Part shown: in pieces, positions 23,382 through 31,431 of the stretch
How the letters are laid out: each line of letters opens with the position of its first letter
Numbering within the stretch: position 1 is the stretch's first letter
From: Algorimicrobium hallyeonense
GTDB lineage: Bacteria; Bacteroidota; Bacteroidia; Flavobacteriales; Flavobacteriaceae
Assembly (NCBI RefSeq): GCF_042657385.1
Contig: NZ_JBHSLA010000001.1
Location: forward strand, 310,001-374,000
DNA: 64,000 nt
Reading direction: 5' to 3'
The notes under the pieces: generated by a model
Database searches by the model: none
Seen by the model: only the letters and a program-made list of their open reading frames with translations
Told to the model about the DNA's origin: nothing
Translations under genes and position numbers: made by a program

Positions 23382-24869
23382 ATGAAACACCTTTTTAAAT
23401 TCCCCCTAACTATCAAACTCTTATTTATTTGCGTTATTGTTTTCTCAACGCTACAAGCATGTGATGATGAACCTGTAGAACCAATTGTTGTTGTAGATAC
23501 CGATAATGACGGTATTCCCGACAATGAAGATAATTGTCCTGAATTATCAAATCCAAATCAAGAAGACGCCAACAACAATGGAATTGGTGATGCCTGTGAA
23601 GATATTATCATCATAGACACAGATAACGATGGTATTCCAGACAGTGAGGATAACTGTCCAACTATAGCCAATCCAAATCAGGAGGATGATGACAATGATG
23701 GTATTGGAAACGCCTGTCAAGACACCCCTGCTACTACGCCATTATTTCCTTGTGAAAATGGTATGGCTGGACCTTACCCATGTAATGGCTATGACTTATT
23801 GAGTCATATTCCCGTTAACATTATCGGTGAACCTAATGCCGAGGGTAACGATTCTTGGGGCTGGACAGATAGCACAACAGGTAAGGAATATGCACTTGTT
23901 GGCACCACACAAGGAACAGCATTTGTGGATGTTTCAGACCCGATAAACCCTATATTTTTAGGCCGTTTAGCTTCCGCTAATCCTGGTGACAGAGGCAATA
24001 TTTGGCGCGATGTTAAAGTGTATAATGATTACGCTTTTATTGTTAGTGAAGCTAGTGGTTATGGTATGCAAGTTTTTGATTTAGGTAGATTGCGTAATGT
24101 GCCAAATCCGCCAGAAACGTTTACAGCTGACACCCATTATACAGGTTTTGGAAGCGCTCATAATATTGTTATTAATGAAGATTCTGGTTATGCCTACATT
24201 GTAGGAACTAGCCGAAGTGGAACCTATGCGGGAGGCCCTTTATTCATTAATATTCAGAATCCGTTAAGCCCTGTTGAAGAAGGTGGCTTTTTTGGATATT
24301 CTCATGATGCACAAGTTCTAAACTACAATGGTCCAGATGCCGATTATAACGGTCAAGAAATTTTAATTGGAAGCAATGAAACTGAAGTTGTAATAGTAAA
24401 TGTAACAGACAAAGCAAATCCTCAAATTATTTCTAGTATTGACTATACCAATATAGGCTATACTCATCAAGGTTGGTTTACGGATGATTTACAATATTTC
24501 ATTTTAGGAGATGAAACTGACGAACAAAGTTTTGGTGGTAATACGCGAACCATTGTCTTTGATTTTACAGATTTAGACAACCCGTTGTTTCACATGGATT
24601 ATTATGGACCAACAGCTGCAATTGACCATAATGGCTATGTAAAGGGCGATACATTTTATATTGCTAATTACACAGCAGGCGTTCGATTTGTAGATATTTC
24701 CGGAATTGGTAATAGCACCATGACCGAAGTTGGCTTCTTTGATTCTTATCCAGCGAATAATAGCACTAGTTTCCATGGTGCCTGGAACGTATACCCTTAT
24801 TTTGCTAGTGGCAATATTATTATTAGCGATATTGAAGGTGGCTTATTTATAGTAAGAAAGCAAAATTAA
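23382..24869 (+). CDS. Choice-of-anchor B family lipoprotein with thrombospondin type 3 repeats
   Basis: A 495-residue predicted lipoprotein (signal ending STLQAC, Cys27). Residues about 38-110 carry two calcium-binding TSP3-like repeats (DTDNDGIPDNEDNCP and DTDNDGIPDSEDNCP, each with a following GIGDAC or GIGNAC). The rest is the choice-of-anchor B domain, made of LVIVD-type propeller repeats (GTAFVDVSDPINPIFLG, YGMQVFDLGRL, VVIVNVTDKANPQII). It should be surface or periplasmic. It is the first gene of a four-gene operon with a repeat lipoprotein, an MbnP-family protein and a di-haem enzyme. Function is unknown. Confidence 0.85.
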   Translation: MKHLFKFPLTIKLLFICVIVFSTLQACDDEPVEPIVVVDTDNDGIPDNEDNCPELSNPNQEDANNNGIGDACEDIIIIDTDNDGIPDSEDNCPTIANPNQEDDDNDGIGNACQDTPATTPLFPCENGMAGPYPCNGYDLLSHIPVNIIGEPNAEGNDSWGWTDSTTGKEYALVGTTQGTAFVDVSDPINPIFLGRLASANPGDRGNIWRDVKVYNDYAFIVSEASGYGMQVFDLGRLRNVPNPPETFTADTHYTGFGSAHNIVINEDSGYAYIVGTSRSGTYAGGPLFINIQNPLSPVEEGGFFGYSHDAQVLNYNGPDADYNGQEILIGSNETEVVIVNVTDKANPQIISSIDYTNIGYTHQGWFTDDLQYFILGDETDEQSFGGNTRTIVFDFTDLDNPLFHMDYYGPTAAIDHNGYVKGDTFYIANYTAGVRFVDISGIGNSTMTEVGFFDSYPANNSTSFHGAWNVYPYFASGNIIISDIEGGLFIVRKQN

Positions 24870-24876
24870 ATTCACC

Positions 24877-26202
24877 TTGAAACTAAAAATATTAAGTTTA
24901 TTAACGACACTATTCATACTGGGTTGCTCATCAGATAATGATACAACCCCAGCTTCTGCTGTGGACTCCACCACAACCGCAACAACATTAGGTGGATCTA
25001 AAAATGAAAGTGGTCAATCCATAATCAAAACTATGGATGGCGGCTATGCTATTTTAGGATTTACTCAAAGTTCGGATGGCGATATTGCCGATAAGACTAA
25101 TGAAAGTTATGATTATTGGGTGCTAAAATTTAATGCGAATCATGACATGCAATGGTCCAAAACTTATGGTGGATCGGGTGATGATCGCGGCGAAGATATA
25201 GTTCAGACATCAGATGGCGGTTTTGCCGTTTTAGGTTATAGTGATAGTAATGATGGCGATGTAACCAGCAATGCAGGCGCACAAGATTACTGGTTGGCAA
25301 AACTAGATTCTTACGGAAATTTATTATGGCAACAATCCTATGGCTATTTAGGAGCTGACCGTGGCAAATCCATTTTAATAACACAAGATGGCGGGTTTTT
25401 TATAACAGGTATTTTAGATGTTACAGCATCAGGTGGTGCTGGAAATACTAAAAACGCTAGTTCCAAACACGCAGGTGGTGATTATTGGGCTTTAAAACTG
25501 AACAGTGAAGGCACCATTGAATGGAGCAAATACTATGGCGGAAGCTTTACCGATTCCCCGTTTGATGCCATTCAAACCACTGAAGGTGATTTCATAATTG
25601 TTGGATCCTCTGATAGTGATGATGTTGACATTGCTAATAATATAGGTGATTATGATTTTTGGGTGGTGAAAATATCTAATTCAGGAACCATAATCTGGGA
25701 AGAAAATTTTGGTGGCACTCAAATAGATGAAGCGCGCAGTATAGTGGATTCTGGAGATGGTAATTTTCTCATTATTGGAGACACACGCAGTAGTGATATT
25801 CATATTTCAAATAATTTAGGTGCTGCAGATTTATGGCTTATAAAAATATCACCTTCCGGAAATATTATTTGGGAAAAAACGTTTGGTGGAAGTGATTTTG
25901 ATGCTGGATTATCCATTGCTAAAGCAACTAATTCAAACTTTATAATATCAGGGAGTTCTAGAAGTGCCGACGGGAATTTGTCCAGCAATAAGGGACAAAA
26001 TGATGCTTGGTTATTAAAAATTGATGCCAATGGCTCCATTATCAAGCAAAATTCCATTGGTGGTTCTGCTATTGATTTTTGTCTAAGCGCAATAGAGTTA
26101 GAAGATAACACCATAATTGGTGTTGGGAAATCTAGTAGTTCAGATGGTGATATTGTAGAAAATAAAGGTTTTACAGACTTATTAATAATAAGAACAAAAT
26201 GA
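24877..26202 (+). CDS. Lipoprotein with seven ~57-residue propeller-like repeats
   Basis: A 441-residue predicted lipoprotein (lipobox FILGC, Cys17). From about residue 37 to the end it is seven tandem repeats of roughly 57 residues. Each has the pattern GGS-x-x-D-x-G-x-SI, then a DGGF-x-I-x-G-like strand, an SxDGD-like turn, D-x-W-x-x-K and G-x-I-x-W-x-K. A seven-bladed beta-propeller is the natural reading. The start must be the TTG at 24877, because the next Met lies inside the first repeat and would lose the lipobox. It is seven bases after the previous stop and overlaps the MbnP gene by four bases, so translation is probably coupled. Function is unknown. Confidence 0.8.
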   Translation: MKLKILSLLTTLFILGCSSDNDTTPASAVDSTTTATTLGGSKNESGQSIIKTMDGGYAILGFTQSSDGDIADKTNESYDYWVLKFNANHDMQWSKTYGGSGDDRGEDIVQTSDGGFAVLGYSDSNDGDVTSNAGAQDYWLAKLDSYGNLLWQQSYGYLGADRGKSILITQDGGFFITGILDVTASGGAGNTKNASSKHAGGDYWALKLNSEGTIEWSKYYGGSFTDSPFDAIQTTEGDFIIVGSSDSDDVDIANNIGDYDFWVVKISNSGTIIWEENFGGTQIDEARSIVDSGDGNFLIIGDTRSSDIHISNNLGAADLWLIKISPSGNIIWEKTFGGSDFDAGLSIAKATNSNFIISGSSRSADGNLSSNKGQNDAWLLKIDANGSIIKQNSIGGSAIDFCLSAIELEDNTIIGVGKSSSSDGDIVENKGFTDLLIIRTK

Positions 26203-26969
26203 AAAAAGCAATTTCAATATTAATGTTAACTTTTGTTATTTTTTCCTGTGGTGAAGATAATGACGATCTCCTAACGCCTGTCCAAACCAAGGCTGCAATT
26301 ACATTTAATTTTACCCATAATTGGGATGCTACAGCTATAAATAGTAGCAATATTCAAACTGAAACCGTGACAAACGCGCATGGTGAAATTATGAATATGA
26401 CAAGTTTGCGCTATCTTGTTTCACGATTTGAACTAACAAATCAAAACGGCGATATTTATAGTTTCAATGGGTATAAATTTACTGATTTATCCAATGAAAC
26501 AACCTATAATTTTTCACCTGACAACAACATAATTCCAATTGGAACTTACACCTTAAAATTTATTTGGGGTTTTAATGAAACAGATAATATTGATGGTGCT
26601 TATCCCGACTTAAATAGTGCATCTTGGAATTGGCCAGAAATGCTAGGTGGCGGTTATCACTTTATGCAGCTAGATGGCATGTATAATGTAAACACAACCC
26701 CAATGCCATATAATTTTCACAATGGCACAGCACGTGTAAGCGCAGATGTTTTTGAGCAAAATTTTGCCAAAATAACGCTACCAACACCAATCACAATTAC
26801 AAATAATGCTACCATTGAGATAAAAATGAATATTGCTGAATTTTTCAAAAACCCAAATACTTGGGATTTAAATGTTCTTGACACCTCATTAATGCCAAAT
26901 TACGATGCGCAAAAAATGATGCAAGCCAATGTTAATACCGTGTTTTCTATTGGAAACATCACGCAGTAA
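26199..26969 (+). CDS. MbnP family protein (putative copper-binding lipoprotein)
   Basis: A 256-residue predicted lipoprotein (lipobox VIFSC, Cys17). Family-like features in order are FNFTHNW at 36-42 (His40, Trp42), the Trp-rich segment WNWPEMLGGGYHFMQLDG at 143-160 (Trp143, Trp145, His154) and NFHNGT at 172-177 (His174). MbnP of methanobactin operons binds copper after its partner di-haem enzyme MbnH converts a tryptophan to kynurenine. An MbnH-like gene lies ten bases downstream here, which supports the call. No methanobactin gene is visible. Copper binding and the modified residue are inferred from the family. Confidence 0.82.
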   Translation: MKKAISILMLTFVIFSCGEDNDDLLTPVQTKAAITFNFTHNWDATAINSSNIQTETVTNAHGEIMNMTSLRYLVSRFELTNQNGDIYSFNGYKFTDLSNETTYNFSPDNNIIPIGTYTLKFIWGFNETDNIDGAYPDLNSASWNWPEMLGGGYHFMQLDGMYNVNTTPMPYNFHNGTARVSADVFEQNFAKITLPTPITITNNATIEIKMNIAEFFKNPNTWDLNVLDTSLMPNYDAQKMMQANVNTVFSIGNITQ

Positions 26970-26979
26970 AATATTGTAA

Positions 26980-28050
26980 ATGAAAACAGCATTAACATAT
27001 ACACTTTTAACTTTCTGTATTTTTATTACGTCTTGTAGTAAAGATGATTCAGACGAATATGTTAATAAGCCAACGGCCCAACCTTTGGCTATTCCACCAT
27101 TATTTGCGCAATTTATAATCAACCCTGTAATTCCCATTGATAATCCGCAAACTATAGAGGGTGTTGCTCTTGGTAAAAAATTATTTTTTGACCCCTTACT
27201 GTCCGCTAATAACACACAAGCATGTGCAACGTGCCATAGCCCACAAAATGCCTTTTCAGATAATTCTCAATTTAGCACAGGTATTGACGGTATTCTTGGG
27301 AACAGAAATTCCATGCCACTCTTTAATTTAGCTTGGAATTATGACGAACAATTCTTTTGGGATGGTCGCGTTTTCAGTTTGGAACACCAAGCGTTAGTTC
27401 CTGTAGAAGATCCCGTAGAAATGCATAACACATGGGAAACCGTTGTTACAAGATTACAACAACATCCTGAATATCCAAATCTATTTAATAATGCATTCGG
27501 TGAAGGCGTGATTACCAAAGAAAAAGCTACCAAGGCTTTAGCGCAATTTGAGCGCACACTCATTTCGGCCAACTCAAAATTTGACAAATATTTGCTAGGT
27601 GAGGCTACGTTAACACCTCAAGAAACCAACGGTTTAAATGTTTTTATGGATGAAACCCGAGGCGATTGCTTTCACTGTCATGGCAATCCCAACAACCCGT
27701 TATGGACCGATAATATGTTTCATAATAACGGTTTGGATGCCACAATTACCGATTTGGGACTTGGAGCCGTAACAGGAGATCCCGCTGACAATGGCAAATT
27801 CAAATCGCCTTCCTTACGTAATTTAGCATTTACCGCGCCATTTATGCACGATGGTCGTTTTGCAACCTTGGATGATGTTATTAATCATTATAGTGAAGGC
27901 TTACAAAATTCACCAACCATTGATCCGTTGATGAAAAAAGTAGCACAAGGTGGTGTGCAGCTTTCTGCTCAAGACAAAGCCGATTTAAAGGCTTTTTTAC
28001 TGACTTTATCAGACCCTTCCTTTATTAATAATCCAGCATTTCAAAATTAA
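26980..28050 (+). CDS. Di-haem MbnH/MauG-like cytochrome c peroxidase-family enzyme
   Basis: A 356-residue exported, probably lipid-anchored protein (TSCSKDD after the signal, Cys19). Two c-type haem sites are visible: C82-x2-CH86 (ACATCHS) and C230-x2-CH234 (CFHCHG). A late INHYSEG segment follows FMHDGRFATLDDV, as in the MauG/MbnH branch, where a tyrosine replaces the usual methionine ligand. Family members use peroxide to oxidise a partner protein or simply reduce peroxide. The MbnP-family gene immediately upstream points to the partner-modifying type. A plain cytochrome c peroxidase remains possible. Confidence 0.85.
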   Translation: MKTALTYTLLTFCIFITSCSKDDSDEYVNKPTAQPLAIPPLFAQFIINPVIPIDNPQTIEGVALGKKLFFDPLLSANNTQACATCHSPQNAFSDNSQFSTGIDGILGNRNSMPLFNLAWNYDEQFFWDGRVFSLEHQALVPVEDPVEMHNTWETVVTRLQQHPEYPNLFNNAFGEGVITKEKATKALAQFERTLISANSKFDKYLLGEATLTPQETNGLNVFMDETRGDCFHCHGNPNNPLWTDNMFHNNGLDATITDLGLGAVTGDPADNGKFKSPSLRNLAFTAPFMHDGRFATLDDVINHYSEGLQNSPTIDPLMKKVAQGGVQLSAQDKADLKAFLLTLSDPSFINNPAFQN

Positions 28051-28088
28051 CAGCTGACAGGAACTGCTGTTTAAATCCTATATTTTTT
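28049..28088 (+). terminator. Weak terminator candidate after the di-haem enzyme gene
   Basis: AACAGC (28049-28054) pairs with GCTGTT (28066-28071), and a T-rich stretch follows a few bases later. The stem is short. Confidence 0.4.
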
Positions 28089-28193
28089 TCAAGATTATCC
28101 ACTAGAAATTAAAGATAATTTCGCATAATTTTTATCTATGCTTCCATCTGTTAATATCATGTTAGGTTATATGGTAATCCATGACATATATTG

Positions 28194-28201
28194 TATATTT
28201 G
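28194..28201 (+). promoter_or_regulatory. Predicted -7 promoter element of the suf operon
   Basis: TATATTTG matches TAnnTTTG and is followed by GCATAC. The sufA start codon at 28233 is 31 bases downstream. The -33 element is weak. Confidence 0.55.
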
Positions 28202-28232
28202 CATACTATTTAGAGTAAATCTAATTAAGACT

Positions 28233-28562
28233 ATGATAAAAGTATCTGAAACAGCAAAAAAGAAGGTCGTTGAATTAATGACTGAAGATGGCTATAATGC
28301 GGTAACCGACTATGTACGCGTTGGTGTAAAAAGCGGCGGCTGCTCTGGTTTATCTTACGATTTAAAATTTGACAAAGACCAGGTTGATGGCGATAAAGTT
28401 TTTGAAGATAATGGTGTAAAAATCATTATTGATAAAAAAAGCTTTTTATACCTCATTGGAACCACCCTAGAATATTCTGGCGGATTGAATGGTACTGGTT
28501 TTGTTTTTAATAATCCCAATGCAAATAGAACGTGTGGTTGTGGTGAAAGTTTTTCACTATAA
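28233..28562 (+). CDS. sufA: A-type iron-sulfur carrier/scaffold protein
   Basis: A 109-residue IscA/SufA/HesB family protein, full length. The three conserved cysteines are Cys37 (GGCSGL), Cys101 and Cys103 (CGCGESF). It carries Fe-S clusters from the SufBCD scaffold to target proteins. The ATG at 28233 (MIKVSE) is chosen; 14 upstream codons overlap the promoter element and are not conserved-looking. It is the first gene of the suf operon, 50 bases before sufB. Confidence 0.93.
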   Translation: MIKVSETAKKKVVELMTEDGYNAVTDYVRVGVKSGGCSGLSYDLKFDKDQVDGDKVFEDNGVKIIIDKKSFLYLIGTTLEYSGGLNGTGFVFNNPNANRTCGCGESFSL

Positions 28563-28612
28563 TAATCCCATCCTAACCTTCTCAATTGGAAGGACTAAAA
28601 AAGAAAATACAC

Positions 28613-30061
28613 ATGAGTAAATATACAGAGGACGATTTAAGAGAAGAATTAAAAACCAAGGAATACGAATACGGTTTCTACACAGATATCCAATCCGATA
28701 CATTTCCTGTTGGTTTGAATGAAGATGTTGTTCGTGCTATTTCAAAACGAAAAGAAGAGCCGGAATGGATGACGGAATGGCGTTTAGAAGCCTTTCGCGT
28801 TTGGCAAGACATGATAGAACCTGAATGGGCAAACGTTCATTACCAGAAACCCGATTTTCAAGCCATCTCCTACTATTCCGCTCCTAATAGCAAGCCTAAA
28901 TATGACAGTTTAGATGAAGTGGATCCAGAATTACTGGAAACCTTTAAAAAACTAGGCATATCTATCGATGAGCAAAAAAAATTAGCCAACGTGGCCATGG
29001 ATGTTGTTGTGGATTCGGTTTCAGTAGCAACAACCTTCAAGAAAACTTTAGGTGAAAAAGGTATTATTTTTATGAGTATTTCGGAAGCCATTCAAAAGCA
29101 TCCAGAATTAGTCAAAAAATATTTAGGAACCGTTGTTCCACAAAAAGATAATTTTTATGCCGCTTTAAATTCAGCCGTATTTAGTGATGGTTCTTTCTGT
29201 TATATTCCAAAAGGCGTTCGTTGTCCAATGGAATTATCAACCTATTTCAGAATTAACCAAGCAGGAACTGGTCAGTTTGAAAGAACTTTAGTTATTGCAG
29301 ACGAGGGCAGTTATGTAAGTTACTTAGAAGGTTGTACAGCTCCAAGTCGTGATGAAAACCAACTTCACGCAGCCGTTGTAGAACTTATTGCATTGGATGA
29401 TGCCGAAATAAAATATTCAACCGTACAAAACTGGTATCCAGGAAATTCGGAAGGCAAAGGCGGTGTTTTTAACTTTGTAACCAAACGTGGAATTTGCGAG
29501 AAAAATTCTAAAATATCTTGGACACAGGTAGAAACAGGATCGGCTGTAACCTGGAAGTATCCAAGTTGTATTTTAAAAGGTGATAATTCTGTAGGTGAAT
29601 TTTACTCAATAGCAGTAACAAATAACCATCAACAAGCAGATACGGGAACCAAGATGATTCATTTAGGAAAGAATACCAAATCCACCATTATTTCCAAAGG
29701 TATTTCTGCCGGAAATTCACAAAACTCATATAGAGGATTAGTTCAAATTAGCTCCCGAGCAGAAAATGCACGAAATTTTTCACAATGTGATAGTTTGTTA
29801 ATGGGTAATGAATGTGGCGCACACACCTTCCCATACATTGAAGCTAAAAATAAAACGGCCATTATAGAACACGAAGCAACCACGAGTAAAATTGGTGAAG
29901 ACCAAATATTTTATTGCAACCAACGTGGTATAGATACTGAAAAAGCCATTGCACTTATAGTAAATGGGTTTAGTAAAGAGGTATTAAATAAACTCCCAAT
30001 GGAATTTGCTGTAGAAGCTCAAAAACTATTGGAAATTAGTTTAGAAGGTTCCGTGGGATAA
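28613..30061 (+). CDS. sufB: Fe-S cluster assembly protein SufB
   Basis: A 482-residue SufB of standard length. The start is the ATG at 28613 (MSKYTEDD); the upstream TTG would add nine residues. Recognisable are the N-terminal YGFYTDI segment, CYIPKGVRCPMELSTYFRIN, the core YLEGCTAPS (conserved Cys), the repeated beta-helix strands and the C-terminal GIDTEKAIALIVNGF. SufB is the main scaffold on which Fe-S clusters form with SufC and SufD. It is followed by an unrelated lipoprotein gene before sufC. Confidence 0.97.
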   Translation: MSKYTEDDLREELKTKEYEYGFYTDIQSDTFPVGLNEDVVRAISKRKEEPEWMTEWRLEAFRVWQDMIEPEWANVHYQKPDFQAISYYSAPNSKPKYDSLDEVDPELLETFKKLGISIDEQKKLANVAMDVVVDSVSVATTFKKTLGEKGIIFMSISEAIQKHPELVKKYLGTVVPQKDNFYAALNSAVFSDGSFCYIPKGVRCPMELSTYFRINQAGTGQFERTLVIADEGSYVSYLEGCTAPSRDENQLHAAVVELIALDDAEIKYSTVQNWYPGNSEGKGGVFNFVTKRGICEKNSKISWTQVETGSAVTWKYPSCILKGDNSVGEFYSIAVTNNHQQADTGTKMIHLGKNTKSTIISKGISAGNSQNSYRGLVQISSRAENARNFSQCDSLLMGNECGAHTFPYIEAKNKTAIIEHEATTSKIGEDQIFYCNQRGIDTEKAIALIVNGFSKEVLNKLPMEFAVEAQKLLEISLEGSVG

Positions 30062-30093
30062 AATCAAATAATCAATCTTTTTAGTGATATTTT

Positions 30094-30525
30094 ATGAAAA
30101 AACTAGCCACACTTTTAATAATATCTATTGTTTTTATCAGTTGTAAAAATGATAGTAAAACCGCAGAAACCACTATAGAAACAGAAGCTATTGATATGGA
30201 TAGCCCCAATCGTACCAAAAAACAAAGCGATGGACTAACCTTATTAAAAGGTGAATTTGTTTACTATTCAGATGCAGCCGTATTACAAACGCATCGTGAA
30301 GTTTATGGCGTTATTATGGACGATAAAATGATGGAACTTAATAAAATGGCAGAAGCCTATAAAAAAGAACCAACAGATTACGCCACAGTTTCCATACGTG
30401 GAAAAATAGTACCAAAACCAGAAAACGAAGAAGGCTGGCCTTTTCGTGTAGAAATAAAAGAAATTTTAAGCGTTTCAGCTTCAAACCCTGAAACCAATAA
30501 TGTAGTAAAATTGGAATCCAAATAA
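30094..30525 (+). CDS. Small lipoprotein inside the suf operon
   Basis: A 143-residue predicted lipoprotein (lipobox VFISC, Cys16). After a Thr/Glu-rich linker it has a small beta-rich domain with LLKGEFVYYSDAAVLQT, then VSIRGKIVPKPENEEGW and FRVEIKEILSVS. This resembles the short domains of NlpE-like or related Bacteroidota lipoproteins, but I cannot name it firmly. It lies 32 bases after sufB and one base before sufC, so it is co-transcribed with them. A cluster-assembly role is not implied, since the product should be exported. Confidence 0.75.
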   Translation: MKKLATLLIISIVFISCKNDSKTAETTIETEAIDMDSPNRTKKQSDGLTLLKGEFVYYSDAAVLQTHREVYGVIMDDKMMELNKMAEAYKKEPTDYATVSIRGKIVPKPENEEGWPFRVEIKEILSVSASNPETNNVVKLESK

Positions 30526-30526
30526 C

Positions 30527-31279
30527 ATGTTAAAAATAACAAATTTACACGCAAGTGTTAACGATAAAGCCATTTTAAGAGGCATCAATTTAGAAGTAAA
30601 CCCAGGTGAAGTTCACGCTATTATGGGTCCTAACGGATCTGGTAAAAGTACACTAGCTTCGGTAATTGCAGGGAAAGAAGAATACGAAGTAACAGATGGC
30701 ACCATTTCTTTAGGAGATGCTGTCATAGATGATTTAGCCGCTGAAGAGCGCGCACATAAAGGTATTTTCTTATCCTTTCAATACCCTGTTGAAATTCCGG
30801 GTGTTTCCGTTACCAATTTCATTAAAACAGCCATTAATGAAACACGTAAAGCTAAAGGACTTGAAGATATGCCTGCCAAAGACATGCTGAAATTAATTCG
30901 TGAGAAAGCAGAAATGCTAGAAATTGATAGAAAATTTTTATCACGTTCATTAAACGAAGGGTTTTCTGGTGGTGAGAAAAAACGTAACGAAATTTTTCAA
31001 ATGGCAATGCTAGAACCTAAATTGGCTATTTTAGACGAAACCGATTCAGGATTAGATATTGACGCCTTACGTATTGTAGCTAATGGTGTAAACAAGCTTA
31101 AGAGCAAGGATAATGCCGTAATAGTTATTACGCATTACCAACGTTTATTGGATCATATTGTTCCAGATTTTGTTCATGTATTACACGAAGGCCGCATTGT
31201 AAAAACAGGTGGAAAAGAGTTAGCCCATGAGCTTGAAGAAAAAGGTTACGACTGGATTAAAGAAGAAGTAAACGCATAA
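30527..31279 (+). CDS. sufC: Fe-S cluster assembly ATPase SufC
   Basis: A 250-residue ABC-type ATPase. Walker A is GPNGSGKST (34-42). The signature is the SufC-specific FSGGEKKRNEIFQ, Walker B is AILDETDSGLDID and the switch is ITHYQRLL. SufC forms a soluble SufBC2D complex and its ATP hydrolysis opens the scaffold for cluster formation. It starts one base after the preceding lipoprotein stop. Confidence 0.97.
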   Translation: MLKITNLHASVNDKAILRGINLEVNPGEVHAIMGPNGSGKSTLASVIAGKEEYEVTDGTISLGDAVIDDLAAEERAHKGIFLSFQYPVEIPGVSVTNFIKTAINETRKAKGLEDMPAKDMLKLIREKAEMLEIDRKFLSRSLNEGFSGGEKKRNEIFQMAMLEPKLAILDETDSGLDIDALRIVANGVNKLKSKDNAVIVITHYQRLLDHIVPDFVHVLHEGRIVKTGGKELAHELEEKGYDWIKEEVNA

Positions 31280-31431
31280 ATTAGTTTGTAGTGTTCAGTC
31301 GCAGTTTGCTAATGCTTACTCCAACTGATCACGCCAATTAAAACGCTTTACAATTATAAAATAGCAAACAGCTTTCTTTAGTAAGTTCAGGATTATTTGA
31401 ACACGAAATAGAAATCTGAAAACTGAATTAC

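Noticed and set aside
26980..28050. Plain cytochrome c peroxidase label for the di-haem enzyme
   Set aside because: Not excluded, but adjacency to an MbnP-family gene and the MauG/MbnH-like C-terminal HYSEG segment make the MbnH-like reading more informative.
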